Assembly: GCA_964629345.1 (NCBI GenBank)
Contig: CAZVSG010000066.1
Span: forward strand, 1-12,689
Direction of reading: 5' to 3'
DNA: 12,689 nt
From: UBA6115 sp964629345
GTDB taxonomy: Bacteria > Bacillota > Clostridia > Christensenellales > Aristaeellaceae
The position numbers were made by a program, and so were the translations under genes. How positions within the stretch are numbered: the first letter of the stretch is position 1; each line of letters starts with the position of its first letter. This document shows positions 1-7,212 of this stretch, in pieces. The notes beneath the pieces were generated by a model. The model made no database searches, was not told the origin of the DNA, and saw nothing but the letters and a program-made list of their open reading frames with translations.

Positions 1-74
1 AGTACGTGAGGCATGGATGAACCGTTCGCGCTCAATTTGACATGAGGCACCGCGTGAAACGGCACGTCTTTCAT
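1..74 (-). CDS. possible 5' end of a gene, perhaps aldo/keto reductase (partial)
   Basis: A minus-strand frame opens with ATG at 74 and runs off the window edge. Its 24 residues read MKDVPFHAVPHVKLS and continue ANGSSMPHV. The pattern V-x-L-x-x-N-G-x-x-M-P resembles the N-terminus of aldo/keto reductases, which begin with a short strand followed by NGxxMP. The stretch is too short to be sure. The ribosome binding site is weak, and a second frame beginning at 78 is also open. It would follow the sugar kinase gene by about 76 bases on the same strand, so it could be part of the same operon. If real, the product would be an NAD(P)H-dependent carbonyl reductase, which would fit next to a sugar kinase. 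Confidence 0.28.
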   Translation of the reverse strand, partial: MKDVPFHAVPHVKLSANGSSMPHV

Positions 75-150
75 ACATTGCCCGGGCCAGAGGCAGCGCA
101 GGAATCAAACGCGGGACTCCCTGACGCGTTCCCGGAATGCTTGAAGGAAC

Positions 151-1647
151 TTATGCGCCTCTAAACACGGCGGGCTCCAGCGCCCTGTAGATCCGCAGGA
201 ATCTCTCAAGCGACGCGGCGTAGATTGCCTTGTTTCCTTCCTCTGGCAGGATAACAGAACGGATCGGGTTCACCTTCGCGGCTTCATTCAGGCTGCCGTA
301 TACCCCGGCGCCGACCCCGGCACACAAGGCCGCGCCCATGCTGGCCGCGTATTCCAGCACGGCCGGGACCTGAAGGGGGCGCTGCCAGATATCCGCGAGG
401 ATCTGCAGCCAGGAAGGGCTTTTCGCGCCGCCGCCAATGACGGAAAAACGGTCGATCCGGATCCCTCCGGCCAGGCTGTCAAGGATGATCTTCATATTCA
501 ATCCCACGCCCTCCAACACCGACCTGAGCATGTCCTCCCGTGTGTGGCGGACGGTCAGCCCGATGAAGCAGCCGGTGGCGTCCGGGTTCCACCAGGGACT
601 GCGCTCCCCCAGCAGGTAGGGCAGGAAAATCAGGCCTCCGCTGCCGGCGGTGACGCCGGTGACGATGTCCGGAAGGAGGGAAAAGAACCCATCCCCTTTC
701 CGGTCCGCGTACAGCGTGTCCGCCGCCCATTTCAGGGATAGACCCGCTGCCTGGACAGAACCCAGGGGCATATAATGCTGCCCGTCAAGATAGAGGAGGT
801 TGAAAGTGCGCATCTCCGGGTCAAGATAGAGGCTTTCGCTCAGCGCCGCGATCCAGGCGGAGGTGCCCATGGCGCAGTAGGCCTCACCGGCCCGGCTGAC
901 GCCTGCGCCAGCCGTCGCGCACGGGCCGTCCCCACCGCCTGCCACGACAGGCGTGCCTTCCATCAGCCCGCATTCCCGGGAAGCCTGCCGGGTGACTTTT
1001 CCGACAATGGCGGTTGAGAGGCGCAGCTCCGGCATCCTGCCCATGCCGATGCCGGCAGCGTCCAGCATCTCCTTCGACCAGGACAGCCGCTTCATGTCAA
1101 GGCAGCCCAGGTGGGATGCGTCTGAATAATCGCTGCCCATGATCCCGGTGAGCCTGAGGGTCAGGAAGTCCTTTGGCTGAAGGAATTTCGCGGTCTTTTG
1201 ATACAGTTCCGCTTCATGTTCCATAAACCATGCCATTTTCGCGACGGCGTGCGACGCGCTCAGTCGCTGACCGGTCAACTGATAGACATGCTCCAACCCA
1301 AGTACCGCGATGATCTTTTCAGCCTGCTCCCCGGCGCGCTGGTCGGCCCAGATCATGGCTTTCCTGAGCGGATTGCCCTGCGCGTCAACGGGCAGGCAGC
1401 TGTTCATCTGGCCGGAGAAAGAAACCGCAAGGATATCGGAGACCTGAACCCCGGACTGGTTCAGCAGTTCCTGCGTGGCCCTGCAGAAAGCGTCCCACCA
1501 GTCCACCGGATCCTGCTCTGCAGCCTTCTCAAAGGGATACACGACTGGGTAGGGAGCTGTTGTTTCGGCAATGACCCTGCCGCAGGTATCAAACAGCACG
1601 GCCTTGTCGCCGCTCGTGCCCAGGTCATGGGCAAGGAGGTATTGCAT
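151..1647 (-). CDS. FGGY-family carbohydrate kinase, xylulokinase-like
   Basis: The 498-residue protein has the usual length for FGGY sugar kinases, which phosphorylate a sugar with ATP in the cytoplasm. The N-terminal phosphate loop DLGTSGD is at residues 8-14. The GGGDG motif with the expected catalytic base Asp240 is at 237-241, a GTS phosphate-binding motif at 261-263, and the nucleotide-binding GGGAKS at 405-410. The IWADQRA stretch near residue 100 is typical of xylulokinase-type members. E. coli XylB has Met-His in the sugar-binding GQMHG motif, but this protein reads GQMNS (Met81-Asn82), so the substrate may not be D-xylulose. The start at 1647 is chosen because AGGAG lies six bases upstream; the frame extends 22 codons further without a better site. 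It follows the membrane protein gene by 37 bases and is probably co-transcribed with it. Confidence 0.88.
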   Translation of the reverse strand: MQYLLAHDLGTSGDKAVLFDTCGRVIAETTAPYPVVYPFEKAAEQDPVDWWDAFCRATQELLNQSGVQVSDILAVSFSGQMNSCLPVDAQGNPLRKAMIWADQRAGEQAEKIIAVLGLEHVYQLTGQRLSASHAVAKMAWFMEHEAELYQKTAKFLQPKDFLTLRLTGIMGSDYSDASHLGCLDMKRLSWSKEMLDAAGIGMGRMPELRLSTAIVGKVTRQASRECGLMEGTPVVAGGGDGPCATAGAGVSRAGEAYCAMGTSAWIAALSESLYLDPEMRTFNLLYLDGQHYMPLGSVQAAGLSLKWAADTLYADRKGDGFFSLLPDIVTGVTAGSGGLIFLPYLLGERSPWWNPDATGCFIGLTVRHTREDMLRSVLEGVGLNMKIILDSLAGGIRIDRFSVIGGGAKSPSWLQILADIWQRPLQVPAVLEYAASMGAALCAGVGAGVYGSLNEAAKVNPIRSVILPEEGNKAIYAASLERFLRIYRALEPAVFRGA

Positions 1648-1684
1648 CTGAACTCCTGATAAAAAGATTGGGGAAAGCTTAACC

Positions 1685-2194
1685 TCAGGCTCCCTTGATC
1701 CTGAAGGGGTCATAGGGTTTGGTCGGCGGCGGCTCCAGGGCTTTCCGCTTCCTTGCGGCTCTGTGCCTGAAAGAAAAGAAAGATGTCATCAGGCAGCCAA
1801 ACCCGATGAGCAAGAAGGGCAGCAGTTTGAGCTTCTGCAGCAGGTTCGCGCTGGCAAGCGGCGTCCTTCCCAGGACATACAGGCTGAAGAGCACGCACAT
1901 CGGGACTGCCAGCAGCAGCGCGACGGGATGCCTGCGGATGAGCAGGGCGTACAGCCCCAGCAGGATGCAAAGAAGCAGGAACAGCAGGGTGAGGAACTCC
2001 GGGCCGCTGTTCTTCATCATGATCGAGATCGCCTTGCTGATGGGGTACTGGGCGTCTGAGGAGATCTCAAAAATCGTCACGATCAGCCCGTACATCGCGT
2101 TGAACATCACGATGAACTCATACAGGGCCCACCCCATCAGCGACAGGGCGCCCCAGAACACCATGCGGCGCCCGGCGTTTTCAAGAAGCTTCAA
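1685..2194 (-). CDS. four-TM membrane protein of unknown function
   Basis: The 169-residue protein is not one I recognise. Hydrophobic segments lie at about residues 11-43 (one long or two short), 66-86, 90-109 and 122-142. A basic cytoplasmic tail with RHRAARKRK follows, then a proline-rich end (EPPPTKPYDPF). The start is TTG at 2194, supported by AGGAGG seven bases upstream; no ATG in the right place has such a site. A consensus-like promoter lies just upstream. The gene precedes the FGGY kinase by 37 bases on the same strand, but it does not look like a sugar transporter: it is too small and lacks any permease motif. Function unknown. Confidence 0.78.
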   Translation of the reverse strand: MKLLENAGRRMVFWGALSLMGWALYEFIVMFNAMYGLIVTIFEISSDAQYPISKAISIMMKNSGPEFLTLLFLLLCILLGLYALLIRRHPVALLLAVPMCVLFSLYVLGRTPLASANLLQKLKLLPFLLIGFGCLMTSFFSFRHRAARKRKALEPPPTKPYDPFRIKGA

Positions 2195-2223
2195 TCAGCA
2201 GCCTCCTTCACTTTCCAGCATGA

Positions 2224-2252
2224 AGTGTAGTAAAATGCCTGCCTGCTGTCAA
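2224..2252 (-). promoter_or_regulatory. sigma-A-type promoter for the membrane protein / FGGY kinase pair
   Basis: On the minus strand TTGACA (2247-2252, perfect -35) is followed after exactly 17 bases by TACACT (2224-2229, four of six -10 matches). Transcription would start near 2217, giving a leader of about 23 bases that contains the AGGAGG site before the TTG start at 2194. It lies back to back with the caspase-gene promoter. Confidence 0.7.
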
Positions 2253-2282
2253 TCGCCGCCCTGCGCTGCGGACTTGGCTTCC

Positions 2283-2311
2283 TTGACGCGTTTTCCCGCG
2301 TTTGATAGGAT
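2283..2311 (+). promoter_or_regulatory. sigma-A-type promoter for the caspase-family gene
   Basis: TTGACG (2283-2288, five of six) and TAGGAT (2306-2311, four of six) are separated by exactly 17 bases. The predicted start of transcription is near 2318, only about 15-25 bases before the reading frame, and the ribosome binding sequence falls in that short leader. The same TTGAC-N17-TAGGAT arrangement precedes the YkuD-CapA gene at 10067-10095 on the other strand. Confidence 0.62.
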
Positions 2312-2332
2312 GGATCAGGTATATAGAAGGGG

Positions 2333-3811
2333 GTGAGGGTTATCCTGAAAATCAGCTTCGCCCTCCTGCTTGTGATCAGCACCCTCTTTTCCGCATACCC
2401 TGCGATATCCGAGACGCCGCGGGCAGTCCCCTCGCTGCGCGCCCTGCTGATCGCATGTGATGATTTTGTTTCCCAGCCGGACACAGCGCCGTCCTCCTTC
2501 AACAACGTCATCGCGCTGCGCCGCGCGCTGCTGCAGGATCAGCGCGGTTACCGGCGCGTCAGGGTCAGCCTGAACCAGGCGCTTGACAGCGAGGGCTTCT
2601 CCGCGCTGGCGGCCCAGGCTTTTGAAGGCGCTGCTGAAGGGGATGTCAGCCTTGTCTACGTGAGCACCCATGGGATAAAAGACGGGGGGGATGGGGAAGG
2701 GTTTGCCGCGCTGATGAGCGACGGGGAGAGGGAGACCTGTCTGTCAAGCGGCGATATCCATGCCGGGCTTGAGAACATACCGGGGAAGAAGATCCTCATC
2801 CTTGACGCCTGCTTCAGCGGAGCTGCCATCAACAAGGGCATGGACGAACCGCGGACGTCCTCCCTGTTCACCGGGCAGGATTTCAAGGTGCTGACCAGCG
2901 CCGGGGGAATGGAGCCCAGTTTCCTTTGGACAGACGGGCTGGGCACGGTGCGCGGCGGAAGCTATTTCGCCCAGGCGCTGGTGGATGGGCTGAGCGCATC
3001 CGGAAGGTTCGCGGCTGATGAGAATCGGGACGGCAAGGTGACCCTGAGGGAGTTGCATGCCCATCAGCTGCGCGCATACGGCGCTTCTACCCCTTATGCC
3101 TATCCGGAGACGGATGATTTTACGGTTTTTGAATATGACGCCTCAAAGGTTTCGGGCCAGGTCCGCCCCGTAGGCGGGCTGACGCTTGCTTCCAGTTTCA
3201 TCCTGCGTGAAGATGAGCGGATCTCCTTTGCGTATACCTTATACGAGCCCGCGCGCCTTGCGTATCAGCTGATCTATGAGCAGGGGGGCAGCTGGCGCTT
3301 TCAGGCGCCGCAGAGCATCATGGAGGACGGCGTGCTTCCCCCCGGAAGAAGGCAGGCGTCCCTGGCCCTGCAGCCGGGCTTGGACGGTCTCTCCGGCTAT
3401 CTGCTGCTGATGGTCGTTACGGTCAATGAGGACAGGGCTGACCCTCAGGCGCTTTTACTGCTGAGCGTTCGGACAGGGGAAACAGAACTGAAGCTGGATC
3501 TTCAGGGCGCGTCCTGCTTTGACCCCTCCCTTGGGGAGGAGGCGGCCTTCATCCTCAGGCACAACGGAGCGGTCGTGATCAGCGCGAGGGTCCTTGACGA
3601 GGAGGGCCAGACCGTCGCATGGCTGATGCATCAAACAGGCAGCCGTCCCCTGCACCTGATAGAGGAGGGGACGGCCATCTACTGGAATGGGAAGACCGAT
3701 TCAGGGCAGAGCGCGCCGCCGGGGCTTTACAGGCTTGAAGCGGCCGTCCAGGCTGGCGGTCAGCGCGCTGAAGTAACGAGCTTGCCCATACTGCTGAAAG
3801 CGCCGGACTGA
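2333..3811 (+). CDS. secreted caspase-fold (peptidase C14) protein with EF-hand-like loop and FlgD-like Ig domain
   Basis: The 492-residue protein begins with a signal peptide (about residues 1-26, hydrophobic FALLLVISTLF). A caspase domain follows at about 34-270. It has the catalytic His113 in YVSTHG and Cys160 in LILDACFSG, the expected caspase dyad. Residues 229-240 (DENRDGKVTLRE) match a canonical EF-hand calcium loop, with D, N, D, K, T and E at positions 1, 3, 5, 7, 9 and 12. Two Ig-like segments follow; the last (about 400-475) ends with the FlgD-type WNGKTDSGQ...PPGLY motif. It probably cleaves proteins after Arg or Lys outside the membrane, possibly calcium-dependently; both points are inference from the family. 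The GTG at 2333 lies inside the AAGGGGGTGA ribosome-binding sequence, so translation may really begin a few codons later (ATC 2342 or CTG 2345). Convergent with cobO, 7 bases apart. Confidence 0.85.
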   Translation: MRVILKISFALLLVISTLFSAYPAISETPRAVPSLRALLIACDDFVSQPDTAPSSFNNVIALRRALLQDQRGYRRVRVSLNQALDSEGFSALAAQAFEGAAEGDVSLVYVSTHGIKDGGDGEGFAALMSDGERETCLSSGDIHAGLENIPGKKILILDACFSGAAINKGMDEPRTSSLFTGQDFKVLTSAGGMEPSFLWTDGLGTVRGGSYFAQALVDGLSASGRFAADENRDGKVTLRELHAHQLRAYGASTPYAYPETDDFTVFEYDASKVSGQVRPVGGLTLASSFILREDERISFAYTLYEPARLAYQLIYEQGGSWRFQAPQSIMEDGVLPPGRRQASLALQPGLDGLSGYLLLMVVTVNEDRADPQALLLLSVRTGETELKLDLQGASCFDPSLGEEAAFILRHNGAVVISARVLDEEGQTVAWLMHQTGSRPLHLIEEGTAIYWNGKTDSGQSAPPGLYRLEAAVQAGGQRAEVTSLPILLKAPD

Positions 3812-3818
3812 GCGGAGC

Positions 3819-4346
3819 TCACCATTCAATGCCTTCCCGCGCCTGCCGCCCCTGATCGAAAGGATGCTTCACCGCTTCGATCCTGCTGACGTAATCGGCG
3901 CGTTCCAGCAGCGCTTCCGGCGCGTTTCGGCCTGTGACCACCGCGTCGCCGTACAGCAGCGCCGTGTCGATCAGACGGAAAGCACTCTCAAGCGTCAGCA
4001 GGCGCGTAGCCAGCGCGACGCACAGTTCATCCAGGATGGTCAGTTCGGGACGCAGCGCATGGATGATGGTCAGCAGGCTGTCCGCGGCTTCCCTGTGCGC
4101 CTGACGCGCCTGCTCCAGCTGGGGCGGGGTCATGCGCCAGATAAAGCCCTGCATGCGCGCGCCTTCAAAAATGTGTACGTTCTCAAACCGGTCCAGGGAC
4201 TTCAGCTCGCCGGAGGTGCCGTCCTTCATGAACTGCGCGATCAGCACGGGCTTACCGTGCCCAAGCATGCGAAGCGCCAGACCCATGGCCGCGGTGGTTT
4301 TCCCCTTCCCGTCACCGGTATAGACGTGCAGCAGGTGGTCGCTCAT
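3819..4346 (-). CDS. cobO: cob(I)yrinic acid a,c-diamide adenosyltransferase (corrinoid adenosyltransferase)
   Basis: The 175-residue protein is full length for the CobO/BtuR/CobA family. These enzymes transfer the 5'-deoxyadenosyl group of ATP to Co(I) of corrinoids, giving adenosylcobalamin or its precursors in the cytoplasm. The P-loop GDGKGKTT is at residues 11-18. A Walker B-like LTILDEL lies at about 102-108, the family signature VVTGRNAPEALLERADYVS at about 136-154, and the C-terminal KHPFDQGRQAREGIEW at 160-175. AGGAGG precedes the ATG with good spacing. No other cobalamin gene and no cobalamin riboswitch is nearby, so it most likely serves corrinoid salvage or a dispersed pathway. 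Its stop is 7 bases from the end of the converging caspase gene. Confidence 0.95.
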   Translation of the reverse strand: MSDHLLHVYTGDGKGKTTAAMGLALRMLGHGKPVLIAQFMKDGTSGELKSLDRFENVHIFEGARMQGFIWRMTPPQLEQARQAHREAADSLLTIIHALRPELTILDELCVALATRLLTLESAFRLIDTALLYGDAVVTGRNAPEALLERADYVSRIEAVKHPFDQGRQAREGIEW

Positions 4347-4422
4347 GGTTACCTCCTCATGATGGACGGATTGTTACAGGGAACCTGAAAAGAGGGTGAA
4401 GAGTCTGGCTGAGGACAGAGAA

Positions 4423-4827
4423 ATGGATCTGCAGGAAAGTTCATTCTTCCGGGATGAGACTGAGCTTTTACCGCTGTACCTCGCGTTGAGGAAAATGATC
4501 CGCAGCGTTTCCGCGGACTGTGAAGTAAGGGTCAGCAAGACACAGGTATCATTCCGCGCGCCCAGGCCCTTTGCCTGGGTATGGCTGCCTCCGCGCAGAA
4601 ACATCAGGGGACGGCCTGAGAAATACCTGATTCTCAGTTTTGCCTCTGATAAAAGCATCGCCGGCCAGCTTGTCGCCGAGTGCGTCATGATGCGAACAGG
4701 ACTTTATACCTGCCATGCCATCCTGTCCCGGGATGAACAGCCGGGCAGCGAGGTTGCCGGTTATATCAAGGCATCCTTCGCCCTGCGCAACCCCGGGAAG
4801 ACAGCTTTCAAGGCAGGGAGCGAATAA
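4423..4827 (+). CDS. small DUF5655-like protein
   Basis: The 134-residue soluble protein has the stretch FRAPRPFAWVWLPPRRNIRG at 44-63, which resembles the conserved core of DUF5655-type proteins (aromatic-rich WVWLP followed by a basic loop). That match is from memory, not a search. Function is unknown. I prefer the ATG at 4423, which has GAGG eight bases upstream. The frame also permits a GTG at 4396 (nine residues longer), but AGAGG abuts that codon directly and leaves no spacing. It is divergent from cobO and converges on a membrane protein gene. Confidence 0.72.
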   Translation: MDLQESSFFRDETELLPLYLALRKMIRSVSADCEVRVSKTQVSFRAPRPFAWVWLPPRRNIRGRPEKYLILSFASDKSIAGQLVAECVMMRTGLYTCHAILSRDEQPGSEVAGYIKASFALRNPGKTAFKAGSE

Positions 4828-4874
4828 AAGAAACCATCCCCCGAACATTTCATTGTCCGGGAAGACCGATGACA

Positions 4875-4894
4875 GGGGAACCAACCCCGTTTTT
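4875..4894 (+). terminator. weak rho-independent terminator candidate
   Basis: GGGG (4875-4878) and CCCC (4885-4888) can form a short stem with a six-base loop, followed by G and TTTTT (4890-4894). It lies about 48 bases after the stop of the DUF5655-like gene on the plus strand. The stem is only four pairs, so support is modest. The minus strand lacks the T-run. Confidence 0.4.
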
Positions 4895-4907
4895 CGCGGC
4901 GAATCGA

Positions 4908-5396
4908 TCAACCTTCCAGCGGCGCATCATCTTTTGCCTTTTCCCAGGCGATGATCTGCCGTTCGTAGGAACGCGACGTGATCTTGTCCCCGGCCTTCCA
5001 TTCCGGCTTTGGCAGGTTGGCGTCCCAGTAAAGCTGCCGCTCATCCATCTCTTCCTTCACGCTGTCCACCCGCATCATAAGCGGATAAAAACGCACGCCT
5101 TCGCGCTTCACCGGTTCCTCCGCGAAGGAAACGAACACGGCCACGCTCCGGGTGGTGCGTCCGTTGAGCGCGTTGCGCAAAAAAGCCCTGTATCGGGACA
5201 CGGGCAGGATGGTCAGGTTCAGGGAAAAGAGGATCACAGCGCAAAGCAGCGCGAACAGCAAGCTGCTCAGCCACTCAATCCGCCTGATAAAACTGAAGAT
5301 GACCGCGGCCAGCAGCAGGGCTTCGGGCATCAGCCAGACCAGAACACGCTGTTTCAGCTGTTCGCTCAGGTCAAGAATGTCCTTTTCCGTATACAT
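4908..5396 (-). CDS. two-TM membrane protein of unknown function
   Basis: The 162-residue protein has two hydrophobic helices near residues 18-37 and 43-65, preceded by a short N-terminal stretch with acidic residues. A soluble C-terminal domain of about 95 residues follows, with aromatic and charged residues (RFYPLMMRVDSV, YWDANLPKPEW). I recognise no family. Two ATG codons adjoin (5399 and 5396). GGAGG lies three bases from the first and six from the second, so the second is slightly better; the difference is one residue. It stands alone on the minus strand with its own good promoter, converging on the DUF5655-like gene and divergent from the ABC exporter operon. Confidence 0.75.
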   Translation of the reverse strand: MYTEKDILDLSEQLKQRVLVWLMPEALLLAAVIFSFIRRIEWLSSLLFALLCAVILFSLNLTILPVSRYRAFLRNALNGRTTRSVAVFVSFAEEPVKREGVRFYPLMMRVDSVKEEMDERQLYWDANLPKPEWKAGDKITSRSYERQIIAWEKAKDDAPLEG

Positions 5397-5416
5397 CATT
5401 CTCCTCCGTCTGCTCC

Positions 5417-5445
5417 ATCATACCCCAGCGGATGACGCTTGTAAA
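5417..5445 (-). promoter_or_regulatory. sigma-A-type promoter for the two-TM protein gene
   Basis: On the minus strand TTTACA (5440-5445, five of six) and TATGAT (5417-5422, five of six) are separated by 17 bases. The start of transcription would be near 5410, giving a leader of roughly 12 bases that includes GGAGG. Confidence 0.72.
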
Positions 5446-5491
5446 CGCATCGTACGCACCCGGAATGATGATGTGCTTTTCCCGATATTCC

Positions 5492-5500
5492 TGATATAAT
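5492..5500 (+). promoter_or_regulatory. extended -10 promoter for the ABC exporter operon
   Basis: TGATATAAT is a perfect TATAAT (5495-5500) with the TG-N extension at 5492-5494. There is no good -35 at the expected distance (TGTGCT at 5472-5477), which is common for extended -10 promoters. Transcription would start near 5507, 24 bases before the ATG at 5531. Confidence 0.68.
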
Positions 5501-5530
5501 CCGATTTGGACCTTGAGGCAGGAGGAAAGC

Positions 5531-6418
5531 ATGGAAACGGTCATCAGGACCCGGAACCTCACGAAATCCTATCACCGGGCCCGGGGCATCATCGATTTGA
5601 GCATTACGGTCAACAAAGGGGACATATACGGTTTTATCGGCTCAAATGGCGCCGGGAAGTCCACAACGATCCGGATCCTGCTGGGGCTGATCAAGGGCAA
5701 CTCCGGCAAGGCCGAAGTGTTCGGCGAGGACATCCGGCGGCGCAGGCGCGAGATCCTTTCGGGTATCGGCTATATCCCCTCGGAAGCCAGCTATTACCCT
5801 AACATGCGCGTCAGCGACGCCATCCGGATGTCTGCGGATCTGCGCAGGATGGACTGCGCCCGGGAAGCCAGGCGGCTCTGCGGGATCCTCGAACTGGACA
5901 TAAGCCGGAAGGTGGAGGAGCTGTCCTTTGGCAACCGGAAGAAGCTGGGGATCGTCCTGGCGCTCCAGCACAGGCCGGACCTCTTGATCCTGGATGAAGC
6001 GACCGGCGGGCTGGATCCGCTGATGCAGAAGGCATTCTGGGATCTGATGGCACAGCGCCACGATCAGGGCGCTACGATCTTTTTCTCAAGCCACGTGCTC
6101 AGCGAGATCCAGCAGCACTGTACCCGCGCCGCCATCATCCGCGAAGGGCGGCTGGTCGTGGAGGACAGCGTGGATTCACTTTCCCATTCAGCCGCCAAGC
6201 GCATCACGCTTCGTGGCTGCGCCCGGCTGCCGGAAGGGTTTTCCGGCGCTTTTGACGTGACCCGGCTGGACGGCAGTGTCAGCTTTCTTTTCCGGGGCGA
6301 GTATAAGCAACTGCTCTCTGATCTGCAGGGGGTCGCTTTTGATGACCTGAGCATCACAGAGCCCGACATGGAGGAGATCTTCATGCACTTTTATGAGAAG
6401 GAAAGGATCAAGGCATGA
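5531..6418 (+). CDS. ABC transporter ATP-binding protein (NatA/CcmA type, ABC-2 exporter)
   Basis: The 295-residue ATPase energises the membrane protein encoded next to it. Walker A is GSNGAGKST (37-45), and the Q-loop region reads YIPSEASYYP (81-90). The signature is LSFGNRKK (131-138) in place of LSGGQ, a change common in this exporter subgroup. Walker B is LLILDEAT (151-158) and the switch His188 is in SSHVL. A C-terminal domain of about 75 residues follows the ATPase core, as in drug or sodium exporter ATPases. The start at 5531 is fixed by AGGAGG five bases upstream; the frame is open six codons further without a site. The stop overlaps the next ATG as ATGA, so translation of the two is probably coupled. 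Substrate unknown. Confidence 0.93.
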   Translation: METVIRTRNLTKSYHRARGIIDLSITVNKGDIYGFIGSNGAGKSTTIRILLGLIKGNSGKAEVFGEDIRRRRREILSGIGYIPSEASYYPNMRVSDAIRMSADLRRMDCAREARRLCGILELDISRKVEELSFGNRKKLGIVLALQHRPDLLILDEATGGLDPLMQKAFWDLMAQRHDQGATIFFSSHVLSEIQQHCTRAAIIREGRLVVEDSVDSLSHSAAKRITLRGCARLPEGFSGAFDVTRLDGSVSFLFRGEYKQLLSDLQGVAFDDLSITEPDMEEIFMHFYEKERIKA

Positions 6419-7203
6419 CTGTACTGCGTTATGAAACCAAGCGCGGCCTGAGATCCGCCGTCATCTGGGCCTTGTCCCTCTCCGCCTTCACGGTCGCCGC
6501 CATGCTGCTGTATCCTCAGGTTTCCCATTATTCTGACATCTTCAACAACATGATCGTGCGCCTGGGCATCCTTAGCGAGATCTTCAGCCTGAACGACATG
6601 GACGTGTTTGAATTCATGAACTACTATGGGCTTGAAGTCGGCAATTTTATCGGATTGGGCGGTGGGATGTTTGCCGCGGTCACGGGGATCAGCATCGTCG
6701 CGAGGGAGGAAGGCCGGCACACGGCTGAGTTCCTGTTTCCCCATCCGATCGGACGGCTGAGCGTCCTGACGCAGAAGTTCGTATCCCTGATCCTTCAGGT
6801 CGCGGTTCTGAACCTGGTCTGCATTCTCGCTTCCAGGCTGGGGGCGGGGATGATCGGGGAGTCCTTTCCGGGCGGGGTATTTGCGGATTTCCACCTTTCC
6901 CTGTTCCTGATGAACCTGCAGGTCGCGGTGATCTGCTTCGGCATCTCCTGTCTTAAGAAACGTGACAGCGCCGTGCCGGGCCTCGGCATCGTCCTGGTGT
7001 TCTATTTCCTCAACCTCTTCATCAACGTCAACCGCGAGGCGGCGTCGCTGCAGCATTTTACGCCCTATTTTTACACGGACATCGCGCGCATCACCAAGGC
7101 TTCCGGGCCCTTATGGCCCGCCATCGGCGTCGGCTTCGCTGCGGCGGGGGTCATCCTTTTGATCGGCGTGATCCGCTTTGCAAAAAAGGACCTGGCGATT
7201 TAG
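6415..7203 (+). CDS. ABC-2 type transporter permease
   Basis: The 262-residue membrane protein has six hydrophobic segments at about 16-34, 76-96, 121-142, 162-181, 187-206 and 232-255. This is the usual ABC-2 exporter topology. The loop REEGRHTAEFLFPHPIGR after the second segment matches the conserved cytoplasmic coupling region (E...GT.E.LLS.P..R) of these permeases. It overlaps the upstream ATPase gene by four bases and precedes the small DUF6054-like gene by 9 bases, so all three are one operon. The pair would act as a dimeric exporter in the cytoplasmic membrane. The substrate cannot be deduced; related systems export drugs, peptides or ions. Confidence 0.9.
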   Translation: MTVLRYETKRGLRSAVIWALSLSAFTVAAMLLYPQVSHYSDIFNNMIVRLGILSEIFSLNDMDVFEFMNYYGLEVGNFIGLGGGMFAAVTGISIVAREEGRHTAEFLFPHPIGRLSVLTQKFVSLILQVAVLNLVCILASRLGAGMIGESFPGGVFADFHLSLFLMNLQVAVICFGISCLKKRDSAVPGLGIVLVFYFLNLFINVNREAASLQHFTPYFYTDIARITKASGPLWPAIGVGFAAAGVILLIGVIRFAKKDLAI

Positions 7204-7212
7204 GAGGGCGAT

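Noticed and set aside
108..130. inverted repeat AACGCG/CGCGTT downstream of the FGGY kinase gene
   Set aside because: It could be a terminator hairpin, but there is no T-run after it on the minus strand and the loop is 11 bases, so it is not called.
4347..4422. cobalamin riboswitch or promoter upstream of cobO
   Set aside because: The gap is only about 76 bases, too short for a cobalamin riboswitch, and no -35/-10 pair on either strand is convincing.
6391..7056. 221-codon minus-strand frame opposite the ABC permease
   Set aside because: Highly charged, His/Asp/Gln-rich translation without motifs; a shadow of the permease, which has six clear membrane segments.
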